64,000 bases of DNA from Polytrichum commune. Its lineage: Eukaryota > Streptophyta > Polytrichopsida > Polytrichales > Polytrichaceae. The stretch is taken from contig OX485808.1 of assembly GCA_950295325.1 (NCBI GenBank), forward strand, positions 434,501-498,500, written 5' to 3'. The position numbers were made by a program, and so were the translations under genes. The notes under the pieces were generated by a model. That model was not told where the DNA came from and ran no database searches. It worked only from the letters and a program-made list of their open reading frames with translations. Each line of letters starts with the position of its first letter. The stretch's first letter is position 1. Of the stretch, positions 36,971 through 47,412 are shown in pieces.

Positions 36971-37318
36971 TGTAACGTTCTCAAATATTATGAGATTCAA
37001 GAGGCATGTTCCTCCCAACCTTAGAGCTTATATACTAGATACTACTATGAGTTGAGGCCACCTCCAACTAGTAGTTAAGTATATAATAGCAAGCTCTCCC
37101 TCCATGCCTTTAGGATAATTTTAAGTGCACTTAACTAATGGTCGTTACTTATGAGGTAGAACCAAGTGTAAAACCATAGCTTCAACTAGTTAACTCCCTT
37201 TACCTTTAGGACTGCTAGAGCACTCAGGGTAGCGCCTCTAGTCTTCTAGTAAAGGAGTCATAGTTGAATGAGAGGTTGTAAATAAACAATAAACAATAAA
37301 TATGTAATACACGTTACA
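36971..37318 (-). repeat. Chromovirus 3' LTR
   Basis: 348 bp. It differs from the other LTR at 37131 (T for C), 37152 (T for C) and 37260 (A for C). Two of the three are C-to-T type, one of them in a CpG. Confidence 0.93.
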
Positions 37319-37331
37319 CACCTCCCCACTT
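37319..37331 (-). promoter_or_regulatory. Chromovirus polypurine tract
   Basis: On the minus strand AAGTGGGGAGGTG lies immediately upstream of the 3' LTR, the position of the plus-strand DNA primer in LTR retrotransposon replication. Confidence 0.7.
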
Positions 37332-37528
37332 AGGAATGAACGTTCGCGTTCATGAATGATCCCAAATCGTAGTGCATCAAGACAAATATAGTCAAGACCA
37401 CCACTAATTTAAGCGAGCCATGGGATCTGTATCTGTACTATGCTCCATGCCAATTGGCAGGGTGAAACAAGTTAATAATAACACCCCGTTTACAGGATCT
37501 TGTGCAAGCCTAAAAGAACAGAAGGCGC

Positions 37529-39344
37529 CTACCCTGAAGATACCTTCCGCCTCAAACGTTTTTGCGCAACTGGGGCTTCGCGGTCACGCTTAACACCATG
37601 GCGTGTAAGTCTGTCCTCAGACTTTGCTACCGCATCCCAGTACTCCTTGAGGACTTCTACACTCAAGTTGCATTCGGGCTTCCATGAATTATGCTCAAGT
37701 GCATATCCGAGCCATTTGATAAGATAGAATTTCTTGGGGTGAGAACGAGACCCTCTATCTTCGTGTGAAAGCATGCGTTCTACTTCATAAGATGCATCTT
37801 TCTCAAAGACTGGCGGAGGGGGAGGCTATACCCTGCCATCGGCCACATAAGGCCTAAGAAGTGACACATGAAAGACATCGTGGATCTTAAATGTATCTGG
37901 CAGTTGCACGCGGTATGCTACCACCCCTATCATTTACACCACCCGAAATAGGCCAATCCACCTTGGTAAAAGCTTTCGAGCTTCTGGGACCTTCAACTTA
38001 ATGTTGGCAGTTTTTACTAGCACTTGCTGGTCCACTTCGAACGAGACCTCTCGTCGGTTCTTATCAGCATAGAACTTTTGTCGTTGTTGCGTAGCAATGA
38101 GATGTTTCTTGGCCTCGCCAATCACATGTGTCATATGCTCGACAAAATTCTGCGCAGCAGGGACTTGACATATGTTGTTCCCACTAATTGGTGTCTGACG
38201 GGTGCGTCTCTACAATTTGCAATAATTACATTGCAAAAGAATCCTCAGTCAGCCTTCGCCCGCAATCTTGTAGCTGCTGCCCATAGTTAAGGACAAACGG
38301 AGTATTCCGTACAGACTCTTGCCAAGAGCTATTATATGCAAATTCAACTACTGCAAGGAATTCATCCCAATCAGCTTGCACTGGGTTGACATAATGCCGC
38401 AACATATCCTCTAGGATACGGTTTACCCGTTCCGTCTGCCCATCAGTTTGACGATGGAATGCAGTGGACATGGCCAACCTTGTCCCCAAAAGACCATGCA
38501 ACGCATCCCAAAACCTACTTGTGAATCTAGCGTCCCTGTCGCTTAGGATTACCCTGGGTAGACCATGCAATTTATATACATGATCTCGGAATAACCTTGC
38601 CGTACCTTCAGCAGTAACGTGTGTGGTGGTTGGCATAAAGTGGGCCATCTTGGACAACTTATCCACGCACACAAAGATGGCATCATAACCATTAGCAGAT
38701 GGAGTCAATTCAGAGTTAAAATCCATGCTCACTACTTCCCAATTTCTATCAAGAATCTCCAATGGTTGTAAAAGGCCTGCTGGTTTAAGAGTAGGGGCCT
38801 TACTCCTTTGGAAAATCTCACAAGATTTTATATAGCTTCTGATGGACCCTTGCATCTCAGGCCACTAAAAGTTTACTCGCACCTTCTTATACGTCTTAGT
38901 CACCCCTACATGACCGCTATACATTGCATCATGATACTCACGGAGCAAAAATGACCTGATATTCGATCCTTGGAATGACACATCTGGAACCACAACCGCC
39001 TTTTCATACCACCAGATGTGATTCTCATAAACAAAATGTTTCAGATTGTGCGGGTTTGAGAACCAAGGATCAAGAGCATACCCGGCAATGATAGTTTGAT
39101 ATAACTTCTGATCACTGACGAACTCCGGGTACCCCTTCGGATTGTTGTCTTGCTCAACAGGATCACCTCGCCTAGCGTCTGTAGCCACCATTTGAAGGAC
39201 CGAATTACTTGGAGCAGACCGCGGTGCCATCAAGGCTGGCTGATCACCCGGGTCTAGTGGATTCCAACTCAGAGGATCTGCCATATTAATCCTTCCTGGT
39301 CTATACACCCATTTATAGACAAAATTTTGCTCCAAGAACTCCAA
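37529..39344 (-). pseudogene. Chromovirus integrase and chromodomain, broken
   Basis: The N-terminal zinc-binding part keeps the two histidines (LLREYHDAMYSGHVGVTK), but its cysteine pair reads SCEIF, so the second cysteine is lost. The catalytic core keeps the DDE triad positions: VSMDFNSE, LSDRDARF and TDGQTERVN. The C-terminal chromodomain reads FYLIKWLGYALEHNSWKPE with the aromatic residues expected. Stops interrupt it at 38865-38867 and twice between 37934 and 37800, and the frame changes between 38226 and 38134. Intact integrase inserts the cDNA; this copy could not. Confidence 0.85.
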
Positions 39345-39374
39345 CCACCGAGTTTGACGCCTTGATAATGTCTG

Positions 39375-41582
39375 TTATGTTTTTAAATACACTAGAGGGT
39401 TATGATCTGTGACGATCGTGCAATCTGCACCCTCTAGGTAACACCGCCAGGTTCGCATGGCGTGCACAACTGCTGCAAGTTCTTGTTCACCAGTAGTGTA
39501 ATTTCTCTCAGCGGGAGAAAATTTCTTACTCTCAAAAGCAATGGGTTTACCTCCCTGAAGTAAGACGGCCCCTGCTCCGAGTAAAGAAGCGTCACTAACG
39601 ACCTCAAATGGCTCCCCTAACTTGGGTAAGGTCAGAACTGGTGCATGTGTTAAAGTATACTTAACATTCTTAAAAGCGCGTTCACACTCGTCAGTCCAAA
39701 TGTACTTGACTTTGCTTCGCGTCAAAGAAGTCAAAGGCGCAACCAGAGTGGAATATCCATGTATGAATATGCGGAAGTAATTGCAAAACCCCAAGAAGGA
39801 TCGTAATTGTCCGACTTCAAGAGGTCTATGCCACTTGGCCACAATCTCAATTTTTTTAGAATCCACCTTGATGCCCTCCTTGCCAACAACATATCCTAAA
39901 TAATGCAATTCACTATTTCCGAAATGACACTTAGACATCTTTGCATAAAACTGATTCTCTCGTAGAATTTGAAGTACTTGTGCCAAATGACTGACATGTT
40001 CCTCCTCGTTCTTTGAAAAAATTAAGATGTCATCCAGATATACCAAAACAAATTTTCCAATGAACTTGTGAAAAACACGATTCATTACTCCTTGAAAAGT
40101 TGTTGGTGCATTGGTCAATCCAAAACTTAATACTTTGAATTGGTAATGACCAAACGGTGTTCTAAACGCCGTCTTAGGAGCATCCTCCTCGGATATCCTA
40201 ATCTGGTGATAACCTTGTGCCAAATCAAGAGATGAAAATATTGTAGAACCGGCTAACTAGTCAAAAAGATCATCAATACGAGGCAACGGATAATAATTCT
40301 TTACCGTTTGCTTATTAAGTGCCCGATAATCCACCACCATTCGCAGCGCTCCATCTTTTTTCTTGACGAACAAGATGGGAGACCCATAAGGCGATGAACT
40401 AGGTTCTATCCATCCCTTTTCCAAATACTCCTTGATCTGTTTCTTGGCCTCCTGCAGCTCGAGAGGACTCAACCTATAGATCGGCCTAAATGGCGGCTTG
40501 CCATCTGGCTCTAAAGGAATAGTATGGGCCATTTCCCGCTCTGGAGGTAACCCTGTAGGTATGGGCTGAAAAACATCAGCATATTCCTCCAACACTGTGG
40601 CATAAGGTGTTGCCATTGTGTCCTCTACGTCGTCTCCAACCGTGGTCAACTGAACTAAGAACGACGTTGCTCCTTTCCGAATTGACCGTTTGAACTGCAT
40701 GGCGGTGAGTCTATGGGGATTTGGACTCTGACATTGCACTGGGTTCACATGCAGTGTCATTTTACGGCGGCCCTTATACAACACGCAACATTCAGATGCA
40801 AAATCCAAGCGTGCCTTGTGCTGCACTAGCCAATCATTGCCTAATATCAAATCAATGCCTTCACTTAACTTTGCCACCAGGCAAGTAATTTGGCTTTTAT
40901 ATTGTTGTATTCTAACATGAACTTTAATGTTGCCGTCCGTTTGGACTTCATCACCATTGCCTAATACCAGTGTGTTACTGCCATTTTTCACTTTTAACCC
41001 GAATGTCTTAGCAAAACCAGAACTCACAAAGCAATGTGATGCGGCACTTTCCATTAATACAGATATATCCTGATGAGCTACTTGCCCTGAGAAACTCATC
41101 ATCAGTTGAGAAGACAGAGTGAGCTGATTCAATACACGTGGCCTAGGTTCATCCAAATAAACATGCCACTGTACTGAGTTTGATTCAAATTGATGGATCA
41201 ACTTAAATCTTGGTAGAGTTCTCTTAAGACTTTTTGCTTTACATTTGTCAACAATAAAACAAGCACCGGTCTCATAGGGCGCTCCCTCTTTACCGTGCAA
41301 ATAAGATCTCAAGAAACTTTGCAAATCATCCACTGATGGTATAATCAATGAGAACGCTCCATAAACTTTGGAGTTCACATCTAACACATCACTGAGTGGG
41401 AGTAACGGAGTTGGCAAAATAATGTCTTTATTCAAAATATTAGACACGATTACATTAAATTGCTTATTGACTAAGCCCTGAATCACTTCCAAAGCATCAC
41501 TAGGCAAATCAAAAACACCCTCCGAAACTTGAACAGGTCCTGACACTAGCCCACTGCCTAAGTGTCGGACTTGTGAAAACAC
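39375..41582 (-). pseudogene. Chromovirus protease, reverse transcriptase and RNase H, broken
   Basis: The aspartic protease region (about 41090-40820) reads [17 protein letters not shown], where the usual D-S/T-G is replaced by [11 protein letters not shown] follows as the conserved second motif. RT shows [32 protein letters not shown] and the catalytic VLVYLDDILIF. RNase H shows EVVSDASLLGAGAVL and CTIVTDHNPLVYLKT. In-frame stops lie at 40257-40259 (TAG) and 39375-39377 (TAA), at places where Gln is usual, consistent with C-to-T changes. The reading frame starts at 41582, overlapping the end of gag in another frame. Confidence 0.88.
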
Positions 41583-42736
41583 TTCTTGCCTTTCTTTGCA
41601 GGTTGTTGCTCAGCACTCTTCTTGCCATCAGGACAATCTCTAGCCAAGTGTCCTTCCTTGTGACATTGAAAACAAAGACCATCATTTTTGTCAGTGCTTC
41701 TTGCCGAAGGGGCCTCCCCTTTACCCTGTTTACTCTTCTTGTAAAAGACAGAAGAGCGGCCTTTAGAGCGGCGAGACTTGTTGTCTCTAATCGGCCCTGT
41801 GTGGCCATTGGTCTTGACAACCGGTGCATCAAAATGAGACTTATCATTGTCCCATCCTTTTGCATCTTGTGCGTACGTAGCGTCTATAGTCACTGCATAA
41901 TTGATGAGATGCTTGATGTCCTCCCATGGCCCACCATCGCCCTTAGGATCCACCAAGACCTTCTTGCGGATATCCTCCTTGAGCCCTGATATGAATCTCT
42001 CAATCTTATCTCCCCGGGAGATAGGATTTTTAGTAATATGTGAGCACAACTGCTGAAACTCATTTGCATAGTCCTCAACAGAACCTTTCTGTTTAAGAAC
42101 ACGAAGCTTGTTCCGGGCTACCAACTCCTGATTGACACTGCCATAAGCAGTGAGTAATGTATCATAGAAGTTATCCCAGAGCTGCGGATCTTTCTTATCC
42201 GCTGCCAGCTCCAATGCAAGCATATCCCAATGTTGTGACACATTGGTCTCCAGATATGTTGACGCAATTGTGACCCACTCCTCAGGAGCAATCTAGCGTG
42301 CAACCAAGAACTTTTTCATCTGGTTGAGCCAAGCCATAATGGTAATTTTGGATTTATCCTTGAACCGTTCCGGCTTGCCAGCAGCTGTGGTGGACTTAGA
42401 ACGGTCCCCCTCATTATACTTCTTCAAGAGTTGGACCTGGCATTCCAATGCTTCCAAGCAATTGGAATGCGTGTTCACAATCGAGAAGGTTATTTCACCT
42501 TGCTGCTCTACACGCTGAAATTGACTTAAGTCATCAATCAATTTCCCATTGCAGTAATCCTGAATAGCTTGGACCACCAAACTACGGATACTTGCATCAC
42601 TCGGTGAAGAGGATGTGCCAATCGGGAAAACTTGGGGAGGACTATCCTCCCTTGACGGTCCAGAAGTGTCCATATCCTCGATGGCCATAACATAAACACA
42701 CAAAATACAATGCCAAAAATTTGCGGGACTGCTCAC
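41558..42736 (-). pseudogene. Chromovirus gag with zinc knuckle, broken
   Basis: The capsid-type region includes WNQMKKFLV, WVTIASTYLE and LRVLKQKGSVEDYANEFQ, typical of the retrotransposon gag domain. The nucleocapsid end has a CCHC knuckle, CFQCHKEGHLARDC. One TAG stop at about 42294 interrupts an otherwise continuous frame. The frame ends at 41558 after KKCFHKSDT, overlapping the protease frame by about 25 bp, which could be a natural frameshift site or a deletion. Confidence 0.85.
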
Positions 42737-43036
42737 GCGGTCCTATACAATAAAAACCAAAGTAGAAGACAAAACAATTCTACCCCCCAGTAGCTTTTCC
42801 CAACAGAAAAATTAACCTCGTGTCTGAGAGCCACAAGAGACGACGTAACTCTCCTGTGCGACGCTCACTGCCCAGGCAGCAAGCTGCCTCCCTCTGCTAG
42901 GCCGGAAGGAGACGAGACGAGACGAGGCGAGACGCGACCCACTAGGATCGCAACACCCTCCAGAAAAATTACTAGCATAACAATTACACAGCGGAAGTTA
43001 ATAAAAACCCAAATGAAAACAAGATACAAGAGCGCC

Positions 43037-43049
43037 GGCTCTGATACCA
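43037..43049 (-). promoter_or_regulatory. Chromovirus primer-binding site (initiator tRNA-Met)
   Basis: On the minus strand TGGTATCAGAGCC begins one base inside the 5' LTR. It is complementary to the 3' end of plant initiator methionine tRNA, the common primer of this class. Confidence 0.9.
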
Positions 43050-43050
43050 A

Positions 43051-43398
43051 TGTAACGTTCTCAAATATTATGAGATTCAAGAGGCATGTTCCTCCCAACC
43101 TTAGAGCTTATATACTAGATACTACTATGAGTTGAGGCCACCTCCAACTAGTAGTTAAGTATATAATAGCAAGCTCTCCCTCCATGCCTTTAGGATAATT
43201 CTAAGTGCACTTAACTAATGGTCGTTACTTACGAGGTAGAACCAAGTGTAAAACCATAGCTTCAACTAGTTAACTCCCTTTACCTTTAGGACTGCTAGAG
43301 CACTCAGGGTAGCGCCTCTAGTCTTCTAGTAAAGGAGTCCTAGTTGAATGAGAGGTTGTAAATAAACAATAAACAATAAATATGTAATACACGTTACA
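43051..43398 (-). repeat. Chromovirus 5' LTR
   Basis: 348 bp, TG...CA ends inside the longer inverted TGTAACG / CGTTACA. It would carry the promoter of the element. Confidence 0.93.
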
Positions 43399-43403
43399 GA
43401 CAC

Positions 43404-46400
43404 AATAAAATATGTTTTCATTGAAATCCAACCGACAACGAGGAGCCGCAACCAGTACCAAGCCGAGAATGAGCAGAATGCATAGACCTCTACCGGTCAA
43501 TGACAGGGATGATACCCGACTGATAGCATAGGGGTCGCAGGGAAACTGGATTTTTTGAAACCCCACTGGTAGATATCCAGTCATGCACTTGGGGAATTGA
43601 AAATTTTCCGATTTCAATAACAGCCCCACCTCTTTATATCCGGCCGGGTCCATTTCTTTCCCAATTGTCCATCCGATACATAGTCATGCCAAACGGCTAT
43701 AAGCCAACCCAGCCGGTCGGCATGTAACTACACTAAATATGATATTTAGGGTCATGTGGCTTTAATTGCGTGTATGATGTGTGTTATCAGTAATTTTTCC
43801 AGGTGATTGTTTGGGGAGGAGGTGATGTGTTTTTGAAGCTATCTATAAATATGAACATGTCGGTGGTGAGTGTTATTTTGTGTTTTCTATAGCGATTAGT
43901 ATTGTGTATAGTTATGCCCTTGGTAAATTCGGGTAACCTAGTAGTTTGGCAGCTATTTGAACTTGGAGTGGGTCGTTGAAGACACCTACTCCTACTATGT
44001 TGTCATTGTCGTTGATGTCTCGGCGAGTAAAGGACCCACCCATGTAGTATGATTGGGATGGTAGCTATTTGAGTGGGTGGATGTTGGTGAGTTCGGGTGG
44101 GAGGGGTGTGTGTAGTGGTGTGGGAGCCTTGTGCCAGTTTTTGAAGATTTTGATGATTTTGTAGGGTGTTTGGGGGGGGGGGGGATTGGGTGATTGGGTG
44201 ATTGCGTAGGTGTTGCTTGAGTTAAGAATTATGGGTGGGAGGTTATGTGTGTTGGTATGTGTTATGATGATGATTGAGATTAGGAGTTTTTTTGGTGTTA
44301 TAGTATGTGGGAAGTGTAGGGTGTTGTGGATATTGTACTAGGAGCGGTGGTATTGTGATGATGGGGATTACATTGGGTTGTTGAATGGGTTGAAGGTATA
44401 ATGAGACGAGTCATCGTGGTTTATGATTAAGATCTCGGTGTAGTTTGGGTTTGTTCAGGCTGCCATTCTCGCCCATCTTTTGGCTTTTGGGGCAAGGGCA
44501 ATGCCTCTTACGTGGACAAGTCCATTACCTTTCCATTGGTGTGAGAAGGTTATGCATAATGACCAAAGATGATGTGTCTTTTATGTGGGGAGTGGTATTG
44601 TCATGGGGAGGTCACTGGCAAAAATCGTAGAAACAACGTGCGATAAAAAATAGGATCTAATATACTCATTGTAGGTAAATTTTGCAAAAAATGTACATAT
44701 AATATAGGAGGTTTTAGAATAGTGAAACATGTTTACATGTAAAATACCATCACATATAATGGCCTCTTTTATCTAGTCAGTACATGTAAAATAGCGTGGA
44801 AACGTTTACTAAGGGTAGTGGGTCTAGGGTAGGGTTTGTGCTAGTAAATGAAAAAAAGAAAATTTCTATTGAAAATGCTTGGATGGATGACTTTGCACGT
44901 TGGCTTGCTTGAACGTTATTGAACCGACGGTTCTAATTTGGAGTTAATGGTCTCTACCCATGTGTCAGGAGGGAAAATTCGGCGCTTTGTTTGAATTGCA
45001 ATCTTCTTTCCAAAAGAAAAGAGAAGACCTCATTCTTTTTCTTCAAATTGCCCTAAGACCGTTGGCCACGGGACAACGCATGAAAAAAAATGGCGAACTT
45101 GGAGGGGTCTCAGTAGTATGGGGTGAGAGGCTCATTAGGTTGCAAGAGAGTGAGAGTAGAAGAGGGAGGGCAGAAGCCCTGCTTCGGTGAGAGGCATTGT
45201 GTGCTTCCGTTGTGTGCTCTTGTCGTGTTAGTAGCAAGGAACCTTTAGTGATGGGAGTTGATCCGGTAAGTAGAGTGGATTCTTTTGTGTTGAGGGTTAT
45301 TAGAGTTCATAAGAGCATAGATTAGGGTTTAGGATATTTGAGTGTAGGGTTCAGGTGCGGCGGGATTGTGAAATTGCCATATGTTAAGGTGCTTGAACAT
45401 CATCTTTCAGCTTCAATCTATTGGGTGTGAGATTGGGTCTAGGATAGGGTTTGATCAAATAGAGCCTCGAAGTTTAAGCTTGACTTTCATTATTTGCCTT
45501 TTAGTTTGACCGCTCAAAGTATAAGGTTTCTCTTATCTTTCGTGGTGTTTGATTGATCTTCACATCCTTACCCGCACTAGTTGACAACAACTTAAAGCAA
45601 ACACAAACAAAGAGGAAACTATTTGATCTTGTGCAAGTAAATTAATCTTTCTGCTTATAAAGAAGCGTGTTGATTTGCAGGGTGATTGGACTACGGGAGG
45701 ATTACAAGCCAGCAAAAATTGTGAATAGACTCACCGCACTGGCACACTGACTCTACGTTCTAGCTTTCAAGAACTCAAAACACGGAGGTGAGTGCCGAAC
45801 CTCATTGTTGTGAAGCAGGTGTTGCACAAGAAAAAACTAATGATAAGATTCACCACCCTAGCAATATGTCTAATATGTCTCATTTCGTCCATCAGAGAGC
45901 AATCAGTCATTATTTAGGTTAATGTTGAGGGAGAAGTATGCTAATCAACATCTAATGGGTTGCTCAGAGATTCTCTAAGTGTGTGTTATAGTAAAAATGC
46001 ATCCAACTTTCTGATTTACCAAGAATTTCAAACCTGGTGGTGGGTAGGTGCACATTGAAAAGTACTTTGATGAGGTAATGGTGACAATGGAACTAAATTC
46101 TTGTCATCCAAATTGGATTTCGCTTTTGTCTGAGCAAAAGCAGTAGGAGAGAATCAGTTCATCCAATTTCCATAATTACGGCTTGTGTCTTTCACAATGA
46201 CATATGCTATCTCTGCTACTCGTGCCAACAGTCCACAAGTTTTAAGTAGTTGTACGTTGTTCTGTTTCATGTCTGTCTATAATTGCTTAGCTGAATAAAG
46301 AACAACTCTAAGAGCGATTGAGAAGTGATGGACGGATTTAAGCAAGACTGATGTTTACATCCTAGAAATTGCAACTATATTGGTCAATGTTGGTAGGGTT

Positions 46401-47374
46401 TGATTATGTTGCATGCGCGCCTCTCACAGACTAAAAATTGTTCAAATGGTCTTCTAGAATCTAGAATGTTTGAACGTAACTAGAGATCACATTTTACTGG
46501 ATCGAAGGATGCTTGTCAGTGGAGATCAACTTCTTGCACTAAACTCTTGGCTTTGACTTTGTTGAAGCACCAATTTACTTAAAACAATCGCAGAATAGAG
46601 TGCTCCATATTTCAATGGAGGAGCAATTTGTTCCAAAACCTCTGTCCCACATCGTCTTGATTGTCTTGCATGCTCGGAATTTGAATGTGTGATTATGGAG
46701 CATTGAGCAAGAGAGCTTTGGCTGCTGCATCCCATGGATCTTGTATGTTGTTGGTTTGTGGAGTTGAATCCTTTTGAAGGTGACGATCAATTCTTAGAGT
46801 GCTCTAGGTGGTGTACATGCTACCGTAACACAATAGCTGGTTCGTCCCTTGGCGAACGAATATTTATTTATTTTGAAAAAATAAGGTTCGCCTCTCAAAA
46901 AACTGAATTTCTCAATTTTCGTTTTTAGCAAAAAATCAATAAAAATGACCTTAAATGGCTTAGAAACACCAAAAGATTGCAAAAATTAATTAATTATATT
47001 TTTGTTTTTCTATCTTCATAATTTCATAATTTTTACGTTTTTTATTTTTAGAATTATTTTTGAACGAACCAGCTATGGTACTACGGTAGTAGATTTTGTG
47101 CATACAGTGCCTTGTATCTCAGTAGTTATTTAATGCACAAATGTTTGGCGCATTTAGATACCATAATCCATACACATTTAGTGGTCTAACCCGTGCAATC
47201 TTTATTGCTGTGGGCGTTTTTTTCTTTGATATTTAATTTTTTTTAATTTTTTTAATGGGAGAGTCCTATAAAGTCTTAGGATTGAAGCTTTGAATGGTTT
47301 TTTCATGGATGCTAATGCAGATCGTTTACAAGGGTATGTGCATCTATGAAGTATATCATCTATTGTATTTGAGT
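43404..47374. other. Intergenic stretch with a cytosine-poor G/T-rich block
   Basis: No gene is supported. From about 43780 to 44440 the plus strand is rich in G and T and poor in C, including a run of G near 44171. The rest is unremarkable AT-rich DNA with short open frames. A plus frame at 46734-46928 and nearby sequence could be upstream parts of the relic at 47413 but show no motif. Confidence 0.4.
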
Positions 47375-47412
47375 GTTCGTTGGTCTAGTAACTCACAGTC
47401 TAGCTTTCTTAT

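Larger units (their letters stand above)
36971..43398 (-). mobile_element. Ty3/gypsy chromovirus LTR retrotransposon, full length but defective
   Basis: A 6,428-bp element on the minus strand. The 348-bp LTRs (36971-37318 and 43051-43398) begin TGTAACG and end CGTTACA and differ at three positions. A 5-bp target duplication GACAC flanks it exactly (36966-36970 and 43399-43403). Next to the 5' LTR is a primer-binding site for initiator tRNA-Met; next to the 3' LTR is a polypurine tract. Gene order gag, protease, RT, RNase H, integrase, chromodomain is that of plant chromoviruses. The chromodomain normally steers integration to marked chromatin. Stops and a frame break run through the coding region, so it is not autonomous. 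Confidence 0.92.
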
